Shown here piece by piece: positions 43,601-52,738 of a stretch of DNA of 64,000 nucleotides (position 1 is the stretch's first letter; the number at the start of each line of letters is the position of its first letter). The notes beneath the pieces were generated by a model, which had not been told where the DNA came from, did no database searches, and saw only the letters and a list, made by a program, of their open reading frames with translations. The translations under genes and the position numbers were made by a program. The DNA comes from Nocardia jejuensis NBRC 103114 (lineage in GTDB: Bacteria; Actinomycetota; Actinomycetes; Mycobacteriales; Mycobacteriaceae): NCBI RefSeq assembly GCF_001613145.1, contig NZ_BDBU01000044.1, positions 62,001-126,000 on the forward strand, in the 5' to 3' direction.

Positions 43601-44710
43601 GTGCGTACTTCTGGGGTGGTGTCGTTCGACGACCTGCGGGACCTGCTCGCGGCGACCGGTGCGCGGCTGCGCGACGCGGTGCCGCTGGCGGAGCTGACGA
43701 CGCTGCGGGTCGGCGGTCCGGGTGTGGTCGCCGAATGCGCGAGCACAGAGTCTCTGATCGCGACCGTGCGGGAGCTGGACGCGGCCGCGATTGCGGTGCT
43801 GCTCATCGCGGGCGGCTCGAATCTGCTCATCTCCGATGCCGGTTTCGACGGCGTCGTGGTGCGGATCGCCACCGAGGACGTGCGGATCGGGGCCGATTCG
43901 GTGATCGCCGAGGCGGGCGCGAACTGGGACGCGGTGGTGGCCGCGACCGTGGCGGCCGGATTCGGCGGTCTCGAATGCCTGTCCGGGATCCCGGGTTCCG
44001 CCGGTGCGACGCCGGTGCAGAACGTCGGCGCGTACGGCGTGGAGGTCGCGAGCCTGCTGCGCCGGGTGCGGCTGTACGACCGCGCCTCGGGGGAAATTCG
44101 CTGGGCCGAGCCCGAGGAACTCGGATTCGGTTACCGCACTTCGATTCTCAAGCACAGTTCCGCCGCCGTGGTGCTGGAGGTGGAATTCGCGCTGCGCGCC
44201 GACGGCTCCAGCGCGCCGCTGGGCTATCGGGAGCTGGCGTCCGCGCTGGACGCGGCCGAGGGTGACTCCCGCCCGGCCGCCGCGGTGCGCGCGGAGGTGC
44301 TGCGTCTGCGGGCGAGCAAGGGCATGGTGCTCGATCCGGCCGATCACGACACCTGGAGTGCGGGTTCCTTCTTCACCAATCCGGTCGTTCCGGACGCGCG
44401 GGTGGCGGCGGTGCTGGCGGCGGTTTCCGCACACGTGGGCCCGGATGTGGCGGTGCCCACCTGGCCGGTCGCGGGCGGGGTCAAATTCAGCGCGGGCTGG
44501 CTGATCGAGCGCGCCGGGTTCGGCAAGGGCTTTCCGGGGCCGGACGCGCCGGCTCGGCTGTCCACCAAACACACGCTGGCGCTGACCAATCGGGGTGCCG
44601 CCACCGCCGCTGAACTGGCAGAACTGGCTCGGACCGTGCGAGACGGGGTCGCCGAGCGGTTCGGCATCGGCCTGGAACCCGAGCCCGTCACCGTCGGAGT
44701 CGTCCTTTAG
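43601..44710 (+). CDS. murB: UDP-N-acetylenolpyruvoylglucosamine reductase
   Basis: MurB uses FAD and NADPH to reduce UDP-GlcNAc-enolpyruvate to UDP-MurNAc in peptidoglycan synthesis. The FAD-binding segments LTTLRVGGPG and LLIAGGSNLLISD (near residue 65), the SGIPGSAGATPVQNVGAYG block near 128, RTSILKHSSA, and the catalytic-Ser segment WSAGSFFTNPVV near 251 are all present. GTG 43601 gives 369 residues, equal to Rv0482, and fits the leaderless promoter; an in-frame ATG at 43574 would overlap the divergent gene. It is the first gene of the pair with the L,D-transpeptidase, both cell-wall enzymes. Confidence 0.95.
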   Translation: MRTSGVVSFDDLRDLLAATGARLRDAVPLAELTTLRVGGPGVVAECASTESLIATVRELDAAAIAVLLIAGGSNLLISDAGFDGVVVRIATEDVRIGADSVIAEAGANWDAVVAATVAAGFGGLECLSGIPGSAGATPVQNVGAYGVEVASLLRRVRLYDRASGEIRWAEPEELGFGYRTSILKHSSAAVVLEVEFALRADGSSAPLGYRELASALDAAEGDSRPAAAVRAEVLRLRASKGMVLDPADHDTWSAGSFFTNPVVPDARVAAVLAAVSAHVGPDVAVPTWPVAGGVKFSAGWLIERAGFGKGFPGPDAPARLSTKHTLALTNRGAATAAELAELARTVRDGVAERFGIGLEPEPVTVGVVL

Positions 44711-44775
44711 GGGCGTGTCCGGTGCCACTCCGTCGCTGACCGGGGCTGTCGGCGTACACGGGTAACCTCGAGACA

Positions 44776-46032
44776 GTGAGCAATCGAGGAGTGCCGGTCG
44801 GGCGGAGGGCCGCCATACTGGGCGGACTGTTGGCTGCGGTCACCGTGGCCGCGGGATGTTCGTCCGACAAGAACGGCGACAGCCCTGGCAAGCCCAGCAC
44901 CCCGGCCGCGAAGGTGACCGCGGAACCGGCCGACGGCGCCGCGGACATCAACCCCACCGCCACGATCTCGGTCTCGGTCACCGGCGGCAAGATCGACCAG
45001 GTGGCGCTGACCAATCCCAACGGTAAGCAGGTCACCGGCGAGTTCAATGCCGACCGCACCCGGTTCACCGTCACCGAGGCGCTCGGGTACGGCGTCACCT
45101 ACACCTGGTCCGGCACGGCGACCGGCACCGACGGCAAGCCGGTGGCCATCGACGCCAAGTTCACCACCGTCGATCCCAAGACCCAGGCGCCGGCGACGAT
45201 CAATATCGCCGACAACCAAGAGGTCGGGATCGCCGCGCCGATCATCATCCAGTTCAGGGGGCATGTGGAGAACAAGGCGGCCGCCGAGAAGGCGCTGACC
45301 ATCACCTCCACCCCGGACACCGAGGGCGGCTGGGCCTGGTTGCCCGACGACAACGGCGGCTCGCGCGCGCACTGGCGACCGCGCGAATACTGGCAGCCCG
45401 GCACCGACGTGAAGGTCGGCGCCAAGTTCTACGGCCTTGACCTGGGCGGCGGCCTGTTCGGCGCGTCCGACATCACCTCCGAGTTCCGGATCGGCCGCTC
45501 GCAGATCGTCAAGGGCAACGCCCCCAGCCATCGCGTGCAGGTGGTGCGGGACGGCGGCGTGGTGTTCGACTTCGCGTGCAGCTACGGCGAGGGCAACGAG
45601 GACCGCAACGTGACCCGCTCCGGCGTTCACGTCGTCACCGAGAAGTACGAAGACTTCATGATGTCGAATCCGCCCTTCTACACGAACGTGCGCGAGCGCT
45701 GGGCCGTCCGCATCTCCAACAACGGTGAATTCATTCACGCCAACCCGGAATCGCTTGGCGCACAGGGCAATACGAACGTCACCAACGGCTGCATCAACCT
45801 CAGCCCGTCCGATGCCCAGCAGTACTTCCCGACCGCCCTCTACGGCGACCCGGTGGAGATCACCGGCACCCGGATCAACCTCTCCGCGGCGGACGGTGAT
45901 CTGTACGACTGGACCATCGACTGGGATACCTGGAAGAGCATGTCGGCGCTGAAGGGCGAACCGGTACCGGTGGTGACGGCCACGCCGCTCGCCCCGCAGC
46001 AGCCGGGCGGCAAGACGACCCCCACCCGCTGA
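44776..46032 (+). CDS. L,D-transpeptidase lipoprotein (LprQ/LdtMt5-like)
   Basis: A 418-residue exported lipoprotein forming 3-3 cross-links in peptidoglycan. The N-terminus has a hydrophobic stretch (AAILGGLLAAVTVAAGC) with a lipobox ending at Cys near residue 28. Two immunoglobulin-like domains (about 40-245) precede the YkuD catalytic domain, with HANPESLGAQGN and TNVTNGCINLSPSDA holding the His and Cys. The GTG at 44776 lies seven bases after TAACCT (44763-44768), again fitting a leaderless mRNA. It matches Rv0483 after murB. The C-terminal Pro/Thr-rich tail is disordered. Confidence 0.93.
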   Translation: MSNRGVPVGRRAAILGGLLAAVTVAAGCSSDKNGDSPGKPSTPAAKVTAEPADGAADINPTATISVSVTGGKIDQVALTNPNGKQVTGEFNADRTRFTVTEALGYGVTYTWSGTATGTDGKPVAIDAKFTTVDPKTQAPATINIADNQEVGIAAPIIIQFRGHVENKAAAEKALTITSTPDTEGGWAWLPDDNGGSRAHWRPREYWQPGTDVKVGAKFYGLDLGGGLFGASDITSEFRIGRSQIVKGNAPSHRVQVVRDGGVVFDFACSYGEGNEDRNVTRSGVHVVTEKYEDFMMSNPPFYTNVRERWAVRISNNGEFIHANPESLGAQGNTNVTNGCINLSPSDAQQYFPTALYGDPVEITGTRINLSAADGDLYDWTIDWDTWKSMSALKGEPVPVVTATPLAPQQPGGKTTPTR

Positions 46033-46164
46033 CGATTCGCGCCCGCTCGCCGTGGTGAGCGGGCGCGGGTTCCAGCACGGCGGTATCCCGAGTCCGCGGA
46101 TCGGGTGCGGCCGGGTGGGGATGGGGCTATGTTCTTGGCCGAGTGGTTCGGTCAGGAGGGCCCG

Positions 46165-47664
46165 ATGGTCGATCGTGGGTCAGCGCCGGTGGTGGTGGGG
46201 GTCGATCGGGGGTTGAGTCCCTCGGAGCGATGGTTCTGGATCATCGATCAGATCTCGCCGTCCAATTGTGTTGCACGCGTGCGGGTGTGGGGATCGGTGG
46301 GTGCGGGGGAGATCGAGCGGGCGTGGGACGTGCTCGCGGGGGAGTATCCGTTGTTGCGGGTGGGGGTGGTGGACCCCGATGGCGGGGATCCACGGTTCGT
46401 GACGGTGGGTGCGCGGATTCCGGTGCGGCGGGTGGAGGCCGAGGATCCCGAGCTGTGGCAGCGAGAGGTCGACTTCGAGGTCGTACACCCGATCACCGTG
46501 GAACACGGCGTGGCCCGGGTGGTGGATGTGGTCGGGGACGCCGGGCATCCGGGTGAACGGCACGACCTGATCCTGACCGTGTCGCACACCGTGATGGATG
46601 GGCGATCCCTGCTCACTGTGCTGCGCAAGCTGGTGGAATATCTTGCGCTGGAACGTGATTCGTTCTGCCAGGCGGTCGCTGGAGCCGGTGTGGACGGATC
46701 GCGCCGCGCGGCCGTCGTCGGCCCGGGTTCGGAGGGATCGAGAGCGGCGGATGCCGGATCGAGCGTGAGGTCGGCTGGGCCGGAGCCCGGTGCGGGCGTT
46801 CCGCCGGGTGCGACGGGGCCGGGTGCGGCGCGGGCGGCGGTGCCCGCGTCCGATGATCTGATTCCTGCTGGGGCGCGGGGGTTTTGGCGGTACGTGTATT
46901 CGAATCTGGCGGATCAGGTGGTGGCGATGGCGCTGCGGCCACGGCGGCTGACGGGGGCGGTTCCGCTGGGGCTGGGGGAGCGGCGGACTCGTGCGGTATA
47001 TCGCGTGATCGGCGGGGCGGACCTCGGGGAATTGGTCGCGGAGTGCCGGAGGGCGGGAGTGAGCGTGCACGGGGCGCTGGGCGCGGCGACCGCTCGGACG
47101 ATCGGCGAATCGGTGCGGCCGGGCCGGGGCGGAGTGGCGGGAATCGGGTCGCCGGTGGATTTCCGGCCGCTGCTGCGGCCCAGACCGGACGATGACGAGT
47201 TGGGGATCTATGCGCCGGTGCTCGCGGGATTCGTGAGGTTCGGGCCCGGGATCTCGCTGTGGGCGATGGCGCGCTCGGTGAATCGGCAGCTGGAGAAGGG
47301 GATTCGACGGCGACGGCATCTGTCGGCGGTGGCGGGAATGCGGTTCGGGACACCGCGCACGGTCGAATCCGGACGGCGCGTAGTCGAATTGATCGATCGG
47401 CGAGCCCCGTGGAACGTATCGGTCACCAACGTCGGCCGTGTCGATTTCCCCGAACGCGTCGGAGCGCTGCGTCTCTCCGATCTCACGCTGGCCGCGTCGA
47501 ACTCGTGTGTCAGCGCTCTCACCGTCGCGATCGTCACCGCACACGACGAGATGCGAATCAGCTTCTGCTACGTGGACGGGGTTCTCTCGAGGTCCGAAGC
47601 GGACACCTTCGCCGACCGCGTAGTGCGCGCGCTCACCTGCAGACCTGCCCCGGCCGTCGTATGA
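46165..47664 (+). CDS. PapA-type condensation-domain acyltransferase
   Basis: A 499-residue enzyme of the condensation-domain acyltransferase family, like mycobacterial PapA5, that esterifies acyl chains onto alcohols. The catalytic motif reads SHTVMDG (His141, Asp145), a His-x-x-x-Asp with Ser in place of the optional first His. Late motifs include GSPVDFRPLLRP near residue 330 and NVSVTNVGRVDFP near 420. An Ala/Gly/Pro-rich linker spans about 165-235. ATG 46165 follows AGGAGGG by five bases and fits the LSPSERWFWIIDQ opening. It is convergent with the OleC-like ligase gene. Placement suggests it finishes the product of the neighbouring genes; the acyl donor is unknown. Confidence 0.82.
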   Translation: MVDRGSAPVVVGVDRGLSPSERWFWIIDQISPSNCVARVRVWGSVGAGEIERAWDVLAGEYPLLRVGVVDPDGGDPRFVTVGARIPVRRVEAEDPELWQREVDFEVVHPITVEHGVARVVDVVGDAGHPGERHDLILTVSHTVMDGRSLLTVLRKLVEYLALERDSFCQAVAGAGVDGSRRAAVVGPGSEGSRAADAGSSVRSAGPEPGAGVPPGATGPGAARAAVPASDDLIPAGARGFWRYVYSNLADQVVAMALRPRRLTGAVPLGLGERRTRAVYRVIGGADLGELVAECRRAGVSVHGALGAATARTIGESVRPGRGGVAGIGSPVDFRPLLRPRPDDDELGIYAPVLAGFVRFGPGISLWAMARSVNRQLEKGIRRRRHLSAVAGMRFGTPRTVESGRRVVELIDRRAPWNVSVTNVGRVDFPERVGALRLSDLTLAASNSCVSALTVAIVTAHDEMRISFCYVDGVLSRSEADTFADRVVRALTCRPAPAVV

Positions 47665-47803
47665 GCGTGGCCGACCAGGGTGGGGCGGGATGCCACCCGC
47701 CGCCGGGGTGGTCGGTCAGTTCTCGCCTGAAGAGCGCTGCGCTCCTTCGTGATTCCGTCGCGCAGCGCGATGGCCCGGGTCCGTCCGTGGTCGGCCGGGC
47801 TTG

Positions 47804-49597
47804 TCAGGGCAGCCGGTCGGTCAGTTGGGCGCGGAGAGCGGCGCGGTCGGGCTTGCTGGTGCGCCCGCTGACGGGAATCTCCGGGACCAGGACGATGTCG
47901 TCGGGGAGAGCGGAAGTGTCCATCAGGGTGGGGAGTTCGCGGCGGAGGCGGGACAGGAGTTCAGGGGTGTCGGGGGCGGGGACCACGGCGAGGATGATGC
48001 GCTCGTCGCCGATCTCGTCGGGGACGCCGATCATGATGGCCTGGCGAACGCCCTCGACGGTGGCAATGGCGGGCTCGTACAGGCCGGGGTAGATATTGGT
48101 CTTGCCCCGAATCATCATGTCCTTCTTGCGGCCCATGAGAATGATGGTGTCGCCGTCCATGCGGGCCAGGTCGCCGGTGGGGATCTCGCGCAGCGGTGGC
48201 TCGCCGAGATAGCGGTGACACAGATTGGGGCCGGACAGAACGAGCTCGCCGTCCTGCGCTATCCGGGCGACCACGCCTCGCACCGGTGCGCCCAGCGGAT
48301 CGCCGGAACCCTCGAATTCGAGCTTCGCGGTGCCGGAAGTGATTGCCACGGGCAGGATTTCGGTCATCCCGTAGATGGCGAGGAATTCGCAGCCCGGAAT
48401 CGCCGCGCGGGCCCGCCGCAGCAGAGCGGTGGTGACCGGTGCTCCGCCCAGCGAGATCTCCCGCAGTGCGGGCGCGGGCAGCCTGCCGGATTCGATCGCG
48501 GTGAGCACCACCGCCAGATCCGCCGGAGTGAAGAAGGCGTGCGTCGCGGAATCCAGGGTGCGCGCGAACCGGAGCGGATCGATATGGGTGCCGAACCTCG
48601 GATAGCGTGGCATCGACCACCGCGCCCCCGCCATCAGTGCGGGCAGGCCCATCATCAACTGCTCGGTGTGCAGGTGCGCCCCCGGCCCGAGGGTGCTGCG
48701 TCCCGCCATCGCCGCCAGTCCCGCCCCGAGTGAACCTCGCGTGTGCACAACAGCTTTCGGCGCCGCCGTCGTCCCCGAGGTGAAGACGATCAGCGCCTCG
48801 GCCGCGGCGTCGGTGAGGGCTGCCGACTCCGGGCCGGTCTGCGCTGCCGCGGAACCGTTTCCAGCCGCTGCCGGATCGACCCCGGTCGCGTCCGACACTG
48901 CGCGGGCCGCCTCGGCATCGAGGCGGTCCGATGCCTCGGCGTGTGCACCCCACACCTTCTCCGGGCTGTCCGGGGGCGCGGTCGTGCCGTCGGGTGTGGC
49001 TGTCGGACCGGTGCGGGGTGCGGTCGAGGCCTTCGCTCGGATCGATGCGGGTGAACCCAGCAGTCGGCCGAGGGGAAGCGAATCGGAAGGTGTTCCCGGG
49101 AGCCGGATTCCGCTGTGGATGTGGCGGACCGGAAGATCGGCGAAGGCGGGCAGGGAGAGGCCGCGGGCGCGGCCGAGGCGGGTCAGGGGGCCGCTGAGCA
49201 GGTAGAGGAGCGATTCCGTCGCGGCCCACGCCGGTTGGACCAGGTCGATGCGGCGGGCGAAGAGTTCCGGGCCGACGCCCGGGTCGACGAAGACGATGGT
49301 GCCGCCCGCCGCGATCGCGCCGAAGACCAGGATGACCGCGTCCACGCACGGCCGGATGGAGAACAGCATGCGATCACCGGGTCGGAAACCATTGGCGTGC
49401 AATGCGTTCACCACGCCGGTGATGCGGGCGTCGAGTTCGGCATAACTCAGCGGCGCGTCGCCGATCATCCCGAACGCGGGTGCGTCCGGCCGCTCCCGCA
49501 CCTGCTCGCGCAACAGAGCGAGGAAGTCGGTGGCCGAGGAGGGTCCCGCGGCTCTCTCCGGCTCGTCTGCCACTCCCGAGGCTTCCTCGTCGCTCAC
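47804..49597 (-). CDS. OleC-like adenylate-forming enzyme
   Basis: A 597-residue member of the acyl-CoA/AMP-ligase superfamily. Its P-loop is VFTSGTTAAPKAVVH (about residues 271-285). The segments VFVDPGVGPELFARRIDLVQP near 102 and YGMTEILPVA (409-418) resemble OleC beta-lactone synthetases more than typical FadD proteins. The C-terminal domain has GRKKDMMIRGKTNIYPGLYE, the lid motif, and ends with SGRTSKPDRAAL, where the usual catalytic Lys is shifted. Residues about 165-262 are a Pro/Ala-rich insert. GTG 49597 overlaps the glycosyltransferase stop (GTGA). It may activate a beta-hydroxy acid or load an acyl chain; CoA ligase activity is the alternative. Confidence 0.8.
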   Translation of the reverse strand: MSDEEASGVADEPERAAGPSSATDFLALLREQVRERPDAPAFGMIGDAPLSYAELDARITGVVNALHANGFRPGDRMLFSIRPCVDAVILVFGAIAAGGTIVFVDPGVGPELFARRIDLVQPAWAATESLLYLLSGPLTRLGRARGLSLPAFADLPVRHIHSGIRLPGTPSDSLPLGRLLGSPASIRAKASTAPRTGPTATPDGTTAPPDSPEKVWGAHAEASDRLDAEAARAVSDATGVDPAAAGNGSAAAQTGPESAALTDAAAEALIVFTSGTTAAPKAVVHTRGSLGAGLAAMAGRSTLGPGAHLHTEQLMMGLPALMAGARWSMPRYPRFGTHIDPLRFARTLDSATHAFFTPADLAVVLTAIESGRLPAPALREISLGGAPVTTALLRRARAAIPGCEFLAIYGMTEILPVAITSGTAKLEFEGSGDPLGAPVRGVVARIAQDGELVLSGPNLCHRYLGEPPLREIPTGDLARMDGDTIILMGRKKDMMIRGKTNIYPGLYEPAIATVEGVRQAIMIGVPDEIGDERIILAVVPAPDTPELLSRLRRELPTLMDTSALPDDIVLVPEIPVSGRTSKPDRAALRAQLTDRLP

Positions 49598-50346
49598 CGA
49601 ATGTCGACCAGTTCCGGCTTGTACCGGTGGTCGGCGTACCAGGCCAGCGTCTTGCGCACACCCCAGGCGCGCACCCGCCGGTTGGAGCCGTAGACCCGGA
49701 TGTCGCGGCGCAGGCCGTAGTCGGTGGTGAGCATCCGGACCGCGTTGACCAGGGCACGGTCCTCGTGCAGCTCCTCGATGGCGGTGCGCGGGAATCCGCC
49801 CGCCGCCTCGTACAGCTCGGCGGTGATGGCCATATTGCAGCCGGGTGTCATGACGTAGGGGCCCAGGTAGCGAGGGTCCTGGTTGCCGGGGCGGAACTTG
49901 CCGAAGGTCGAGGCCACCTCCAGCGCCACCCGGATGACGGTGCGGTCGATCCACCGCACGCCCTCGTCGGTGCGCGGAATCAGCTGCCCGCTGACCAGCC
50001 GGAGCCCGGAATCGAAGGCCGCGTTGACGCGGGCGGTCCAGTCGGGGGCGGGCAGGCAGTCGGCGTCGGTGCGGGCGATCCGCTCCGCGCCCGAGGCGAT
50101 GGCGTGCCGCACGCCGGTGTCCGAGGCCGCGCCGGTGCCCTTCTGGGCTTCGGTGATCAGCTCGATCCGCATCTCGGTGTGGGTGGCGGCGAACTTGCCC
50201 ACCACCGCGGCGGTCTCGTCGGTGGAGTTGTTGTCCACCACGACCAGGGTGAAGTCGCGGTCGCGCTGTGCGGCCAGGGCCTCCAGGGTCGTGGTGATGC
50301 CCTGTTCTTCGTTGTACGCGGGCACGACGACCCATAGCCTTGTCAT
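49594..50346 (-). CDS. Family 2 glycosyltransferase
   Basis: A 250-residue GT-A-fold enzyme using nucleotide sugars. The opening LWVVVPAYNEEQGITTTLEAL (in parts LWVVVPAYNEEQG, ITTTLEAL), the VVVDNNSTDETAAVV loop and the DxD motif in ARTDADCLPAPDW near residue 93 are diagnostic. No membrane segment is evident, so it acts in the cytosol or at the inner leaflet. ATG 50346 follows GGGAGGG with 6-base spacing. Its stop overlaps the ligase start. It probably glycosylates the lipid or ketide product of the cluster, although it might serve another lipid. Confidence 0.87.
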   Translation of the reverse strand: MTRLWVVVPAYNEEQGITTTLEALAAQRDRDFTLVVVDNNSTDETAAVVGKFAATHTEMRIELITEAQKGTGAASDTGVRHAIASGAERIARTDADCLPAPDWTARVNAAFDSGLRLVSGQLIPRTDEGVRWIDRTVIRVALEVASTFGKFRPGNQDPRYLGPYVMTPGCNMAITAELYEAAGGFPRTAIEELHEDRALVNAVRMLTTDYGLRRDIRVYGSNRRVRAWGVRKTLAWYADHRYKPELVDIR

Positions 50347-50611
50347 CCGATTCCCTCCCGAGGATCGTTCCCCGCCGGGCCGAGATCGGCCCCGGGCGGA
50401 CGGTGCATATCGCATATATCGCGCACCGACCGGTGACGGTTTCAGCGCGGGCACCCGCATCGGCGCCCGGCGGACAACCTCCATAGCAGTCCATTGCCGC
50501 TGTCACCGCAACCGCTGGGCGGTGTCACCTGCGTCGCAGCGCGGATTCACCGCTTCCGGACCGGACGGATCCCACCGGCCGGATGGATTCCCACCCGGCC
50601 GATCGCAGGAT

Positions 50612-51490
50612 TCACCGCAGCCGGTAGGCGATGGCAGCGGCCGAAGGCCCGGCCCCCGCCGCGACGAACAACGCCAGATCCGCCCCGTCGAGCCGACCGC
50701 TGTCGCGCGCCGCGACGTAGGCGGCGGGCAACGCGGAGGTGTGCGCGTCGCCCTCGACCTCGTCGGCAAGGACCGCCTCGGCGGGTAGCCGAAGCTCCTC
50801 GCCGAGCAGCTTGGGGAAGTCGGCGGTGGGCCGTCCGCACAGGAGCACGGTCCGCTCCGGCGGCACATCGGCGACTTCGAGCGCCGCACCGGCCGCCGTC
50901 ACCGCGTGCCGCAGCAGTTCTCGCACGTCCAGGACCGAGCGGTCCACGGTGATCCGGGACCGTCCGGTGACGCCCATGTCCGGCAGCCGCACATAACCGA
51001 CCGCTTCGGGGCGTTCCTCGGTGGCGGACAGGTGCAGTGCCCCGAACCCGAGCGGCCCATCGATTCGCTCGAGCAGCAGCGCCGCCCCGACCGGCGTGAT
51101 CGGGAATCCGGGCTGAGGTTCGGGTGAGGTCGAGGGGTGCGCGTCGCCGGAGACCACCAGCACCCGGTGCACGGTCGGCGCTTCCAGCAGGGCCTGGCTC
51201 ACCTGCACGGCGTTGAGCACTCCGCTCGCACCGTTCATGAGGTCGAAGGACAGGCAGGGCACGTCGCCGCTGCGGTAGTCGAGCCCGATCCCGGCCCGCT
51301 GCTGTACGAGCGCCGACATGGCCGGTTCCACCATATTGGAGTCGCGGTAGACGCCGGTATTGATGAGCGCGTCGATGCGATCCGGCGTGGTGCCGGCCTC
51401 GTCGATCGCGCGGAGAGCGGCCGCCGCGGCCTGCTCGATGGAACTGCCGTCGCCGATTTCGATTGCGGCCGAAGTGATTACGATTCCCAT
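50612..51490 (-). CDS. Ketosynthase-III-like protein lacking catalytic residues
   Basis: A 292-residue thiolase-fold protein of the FabH/OleA superfamily. The nucleophile segment reads SFDLMNGASGVLNAVQ, so the position of the catalytic Cys is Ala88. The His and Asn segments are also absent (LLCGRPTADF and EGDAHTSALPAAY in their places). A conserved VEPAMSALVQQ near residue 54 keeps a Glu. It starts four bases after the stop of the active ketosynthase, the arrangement of a heterodimer. In the lipstatin pathway LstA and LstB form such a heterodimer. I infer a non-catalytic partner; a degenerate gene is less likely because the frame is intact. Confidence 0.82.
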   Translation of the reverse strand: MGIVITSAAIEIGDGSSIEQAAAAALRAIDEAGTTPDRIDALINTGVYRDSNMVEPAMSALVQQRAGIGLDYRSGDVPCLSFDLMNGASGVLNAVQVSQALLEAPTVHRVLVVSGDAHPSTSPEPQPGFPITPVGAALLLERIDGPLGFGALHLSATEERPEAVGYVRLPDMGVTGRSRITVDRSVLDVRELLRHAVTAAGAALEVADVPPERTVLLCGRPTADFPKLLGEELRLPAEAVLADEVEGDAHTSALPAAYVAARDSGRLDGADLALFVAAGAGPSAAAIAYRLR

Positions 51491-51494
51491 GACA

Positions 51495-52544
51495 TCACAC
51501 CCGAAGTTCGCCGAGAGTCACCGACAGGAATCCGGCCACGACGCCCGAGGCTGCCGGCACCATCAGCACCTTTGCCCCGGACGTCAACCGCTGCTGTTTC
51601 AGCGCGTCGTGCAAAACCACGAAATGGGAGGTGGATGCGGTATTCCCGTATCGCTCCAGCACGGAAAGGCCGGTCGGCATGGTGGTGTCGAATTCCCGTT
51701 CGGCAATCTTGTTTATCAATTCCACAGCGGGACCGCTGAATTGGTGGTGGATCAAGAAGTCGTAGTTCTCCGCCGTGAAGTCGGTGCCGCGCTCGGCGAG
51801 GAAGTCCCGCTGACGCGTCGTCCACAGCAGATACCGGGACTCGTTGTGCATCTTGCGGTTGTCGGTGTAGAGCGCGATTCCGGAACTGCGATCACTCGGC
51901 ATGCCGAGGCACAACTGCGCGAAGGCGGCGCTGGTATTGAGTTCGATGTAGTCGACGCAGTCGGTATCGGTGCCCTCGCCGTCCAGGATCACCGCCGCCG
52001 CGCCGTCTCCGACGGTCAGCGAGGCGAATTGCGGGTCGTATTTCTCCGACATCTCGCGCACCGCGGTATCGGAGATCGGCGTGATGTACTCACCCGAGAC
52101 CACGAGTCCGCGTCGCACGATGCCCGCGCGAATCATCCTGTCCAGCACCAGGACTCCGGTCATCATGCCCGCGCAGGCATTGGAGACGTCGAAGTGGATC
52201 GCGCCGCTCGCGCCGAGTTCGTTGCGCAGCATGAGCGCGAAGGACGGTTCGACGCAGAATTGCTCGTCGCGAATGCGGGTGATCGAGCAGGAGATGATCA
52301 CGTCGAGGTCCGCTGCCTCGTAGCCGGAGTTCTCCAGTGCGGTACTCGCGGCGGCGAGCGCGACGGTGAAGGAATCCTCGCGTTTTCCCCTTGCGTCGAC
52401 CCCGCAGCGGCGGCGCGCGCGGACGCCGCTCACTTTCTCCAGATCGACGGGGGAGTCGATGGACAGTTGCGCCAGCAGGTCCGCTGTCGATATCTCTTCG
52501 GTGGGAAGGTACGAGCCCACCGCCTCGATTCGGGTTCTAGCCAT
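51495..52544 (-). CDS. Ketosynthase-III (FabH/OleA-like) enzyme
   Basis: A 349-residue condensing enzyme with a full triad: Cys124 in DVSNACAGMMTGV, His267 in FLIHHQFSG, and Asn301 in ERYGNTASTSHF. The opening RIEAVGSYLPTEEI is typical. Such enzymes do decarboxylative (FabH) or head-to-head Claisen (OleA) condensation; the partner encoded next, the OleC-like ligase and the absence of any ACP or reductase nearby fit either a Claisen route or an acyl-transfer role. ATG 52544 is divergent from the P450 gene. It is predicted cytosolic. Substrate chain length is not readable. Confidence 0.87.
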   Translation of the reverse strand: MARTRIEAVGSYLPTEEISTADLLAQLSIDSPVDLEKVSGVRARRRCGVDARGKREDSFTVALAAASTALENSGYEAADLDVIISCSITRIRDEQFCVEPSFALMLRNELGASGAIHFDVSNACAGMMTGVLVLDRMIRAGIVRRGLVVSGEYITPISDTAVREMSEKYDPQFASLTVGDGAAAVILDGEGTDTDCVDYIELNTSAAFAQLCLGMPSDRSSGIALYTDNRKMHNESRYLLWTTRQRDFLAERGTDFTAENYDFLIHHQFSGPAVELINKIAEREFDTTMPTGLSVLERYGNTASTSHFVVLHDALKQQRLTSGAKVLMVPAASGVVAGFLSVTLGELRV

Positions 52545-52738
52545 GATGTGTTCACTCCAAGCAGCCCACGGTTGCCGGGGACGCTAGCAAGACCCTGCCC
52601 GTATGGTCTGAAAAATCTGTGATTCAGATCATGTGAGCTGAGCGACATTGCGGCACAATGCCTCATTGGCGTACAGAAGTGTTCGCAGGGGTTGGCGCGG
52701 AATCACGGCGGCGTCACCCCCCGAGAAACGGGAGTCCC
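52545..52738. promoter_or_regulatory. Shared divergent promoter of the ketosynthase and P450 genes
   Basis: The 194-bp region contains an inverted repeat TCTGAA-N10-TTCAGA (52607-52628) about midway, a candidate operator for coordinated control of the two divergent units. CGGGAG precedes ATG 52739. No regulator gene is adjacent. Confidence 0.5.

Noticed and set aside
46105..46164. Upstream starts (GTG 46105, ATG 46129) of the PapA-type gene
   Set aside because: ATG 46165 has an AGGAGGG ribosome-binding site at proper spacing, while the upstream residues lack family resemblance.
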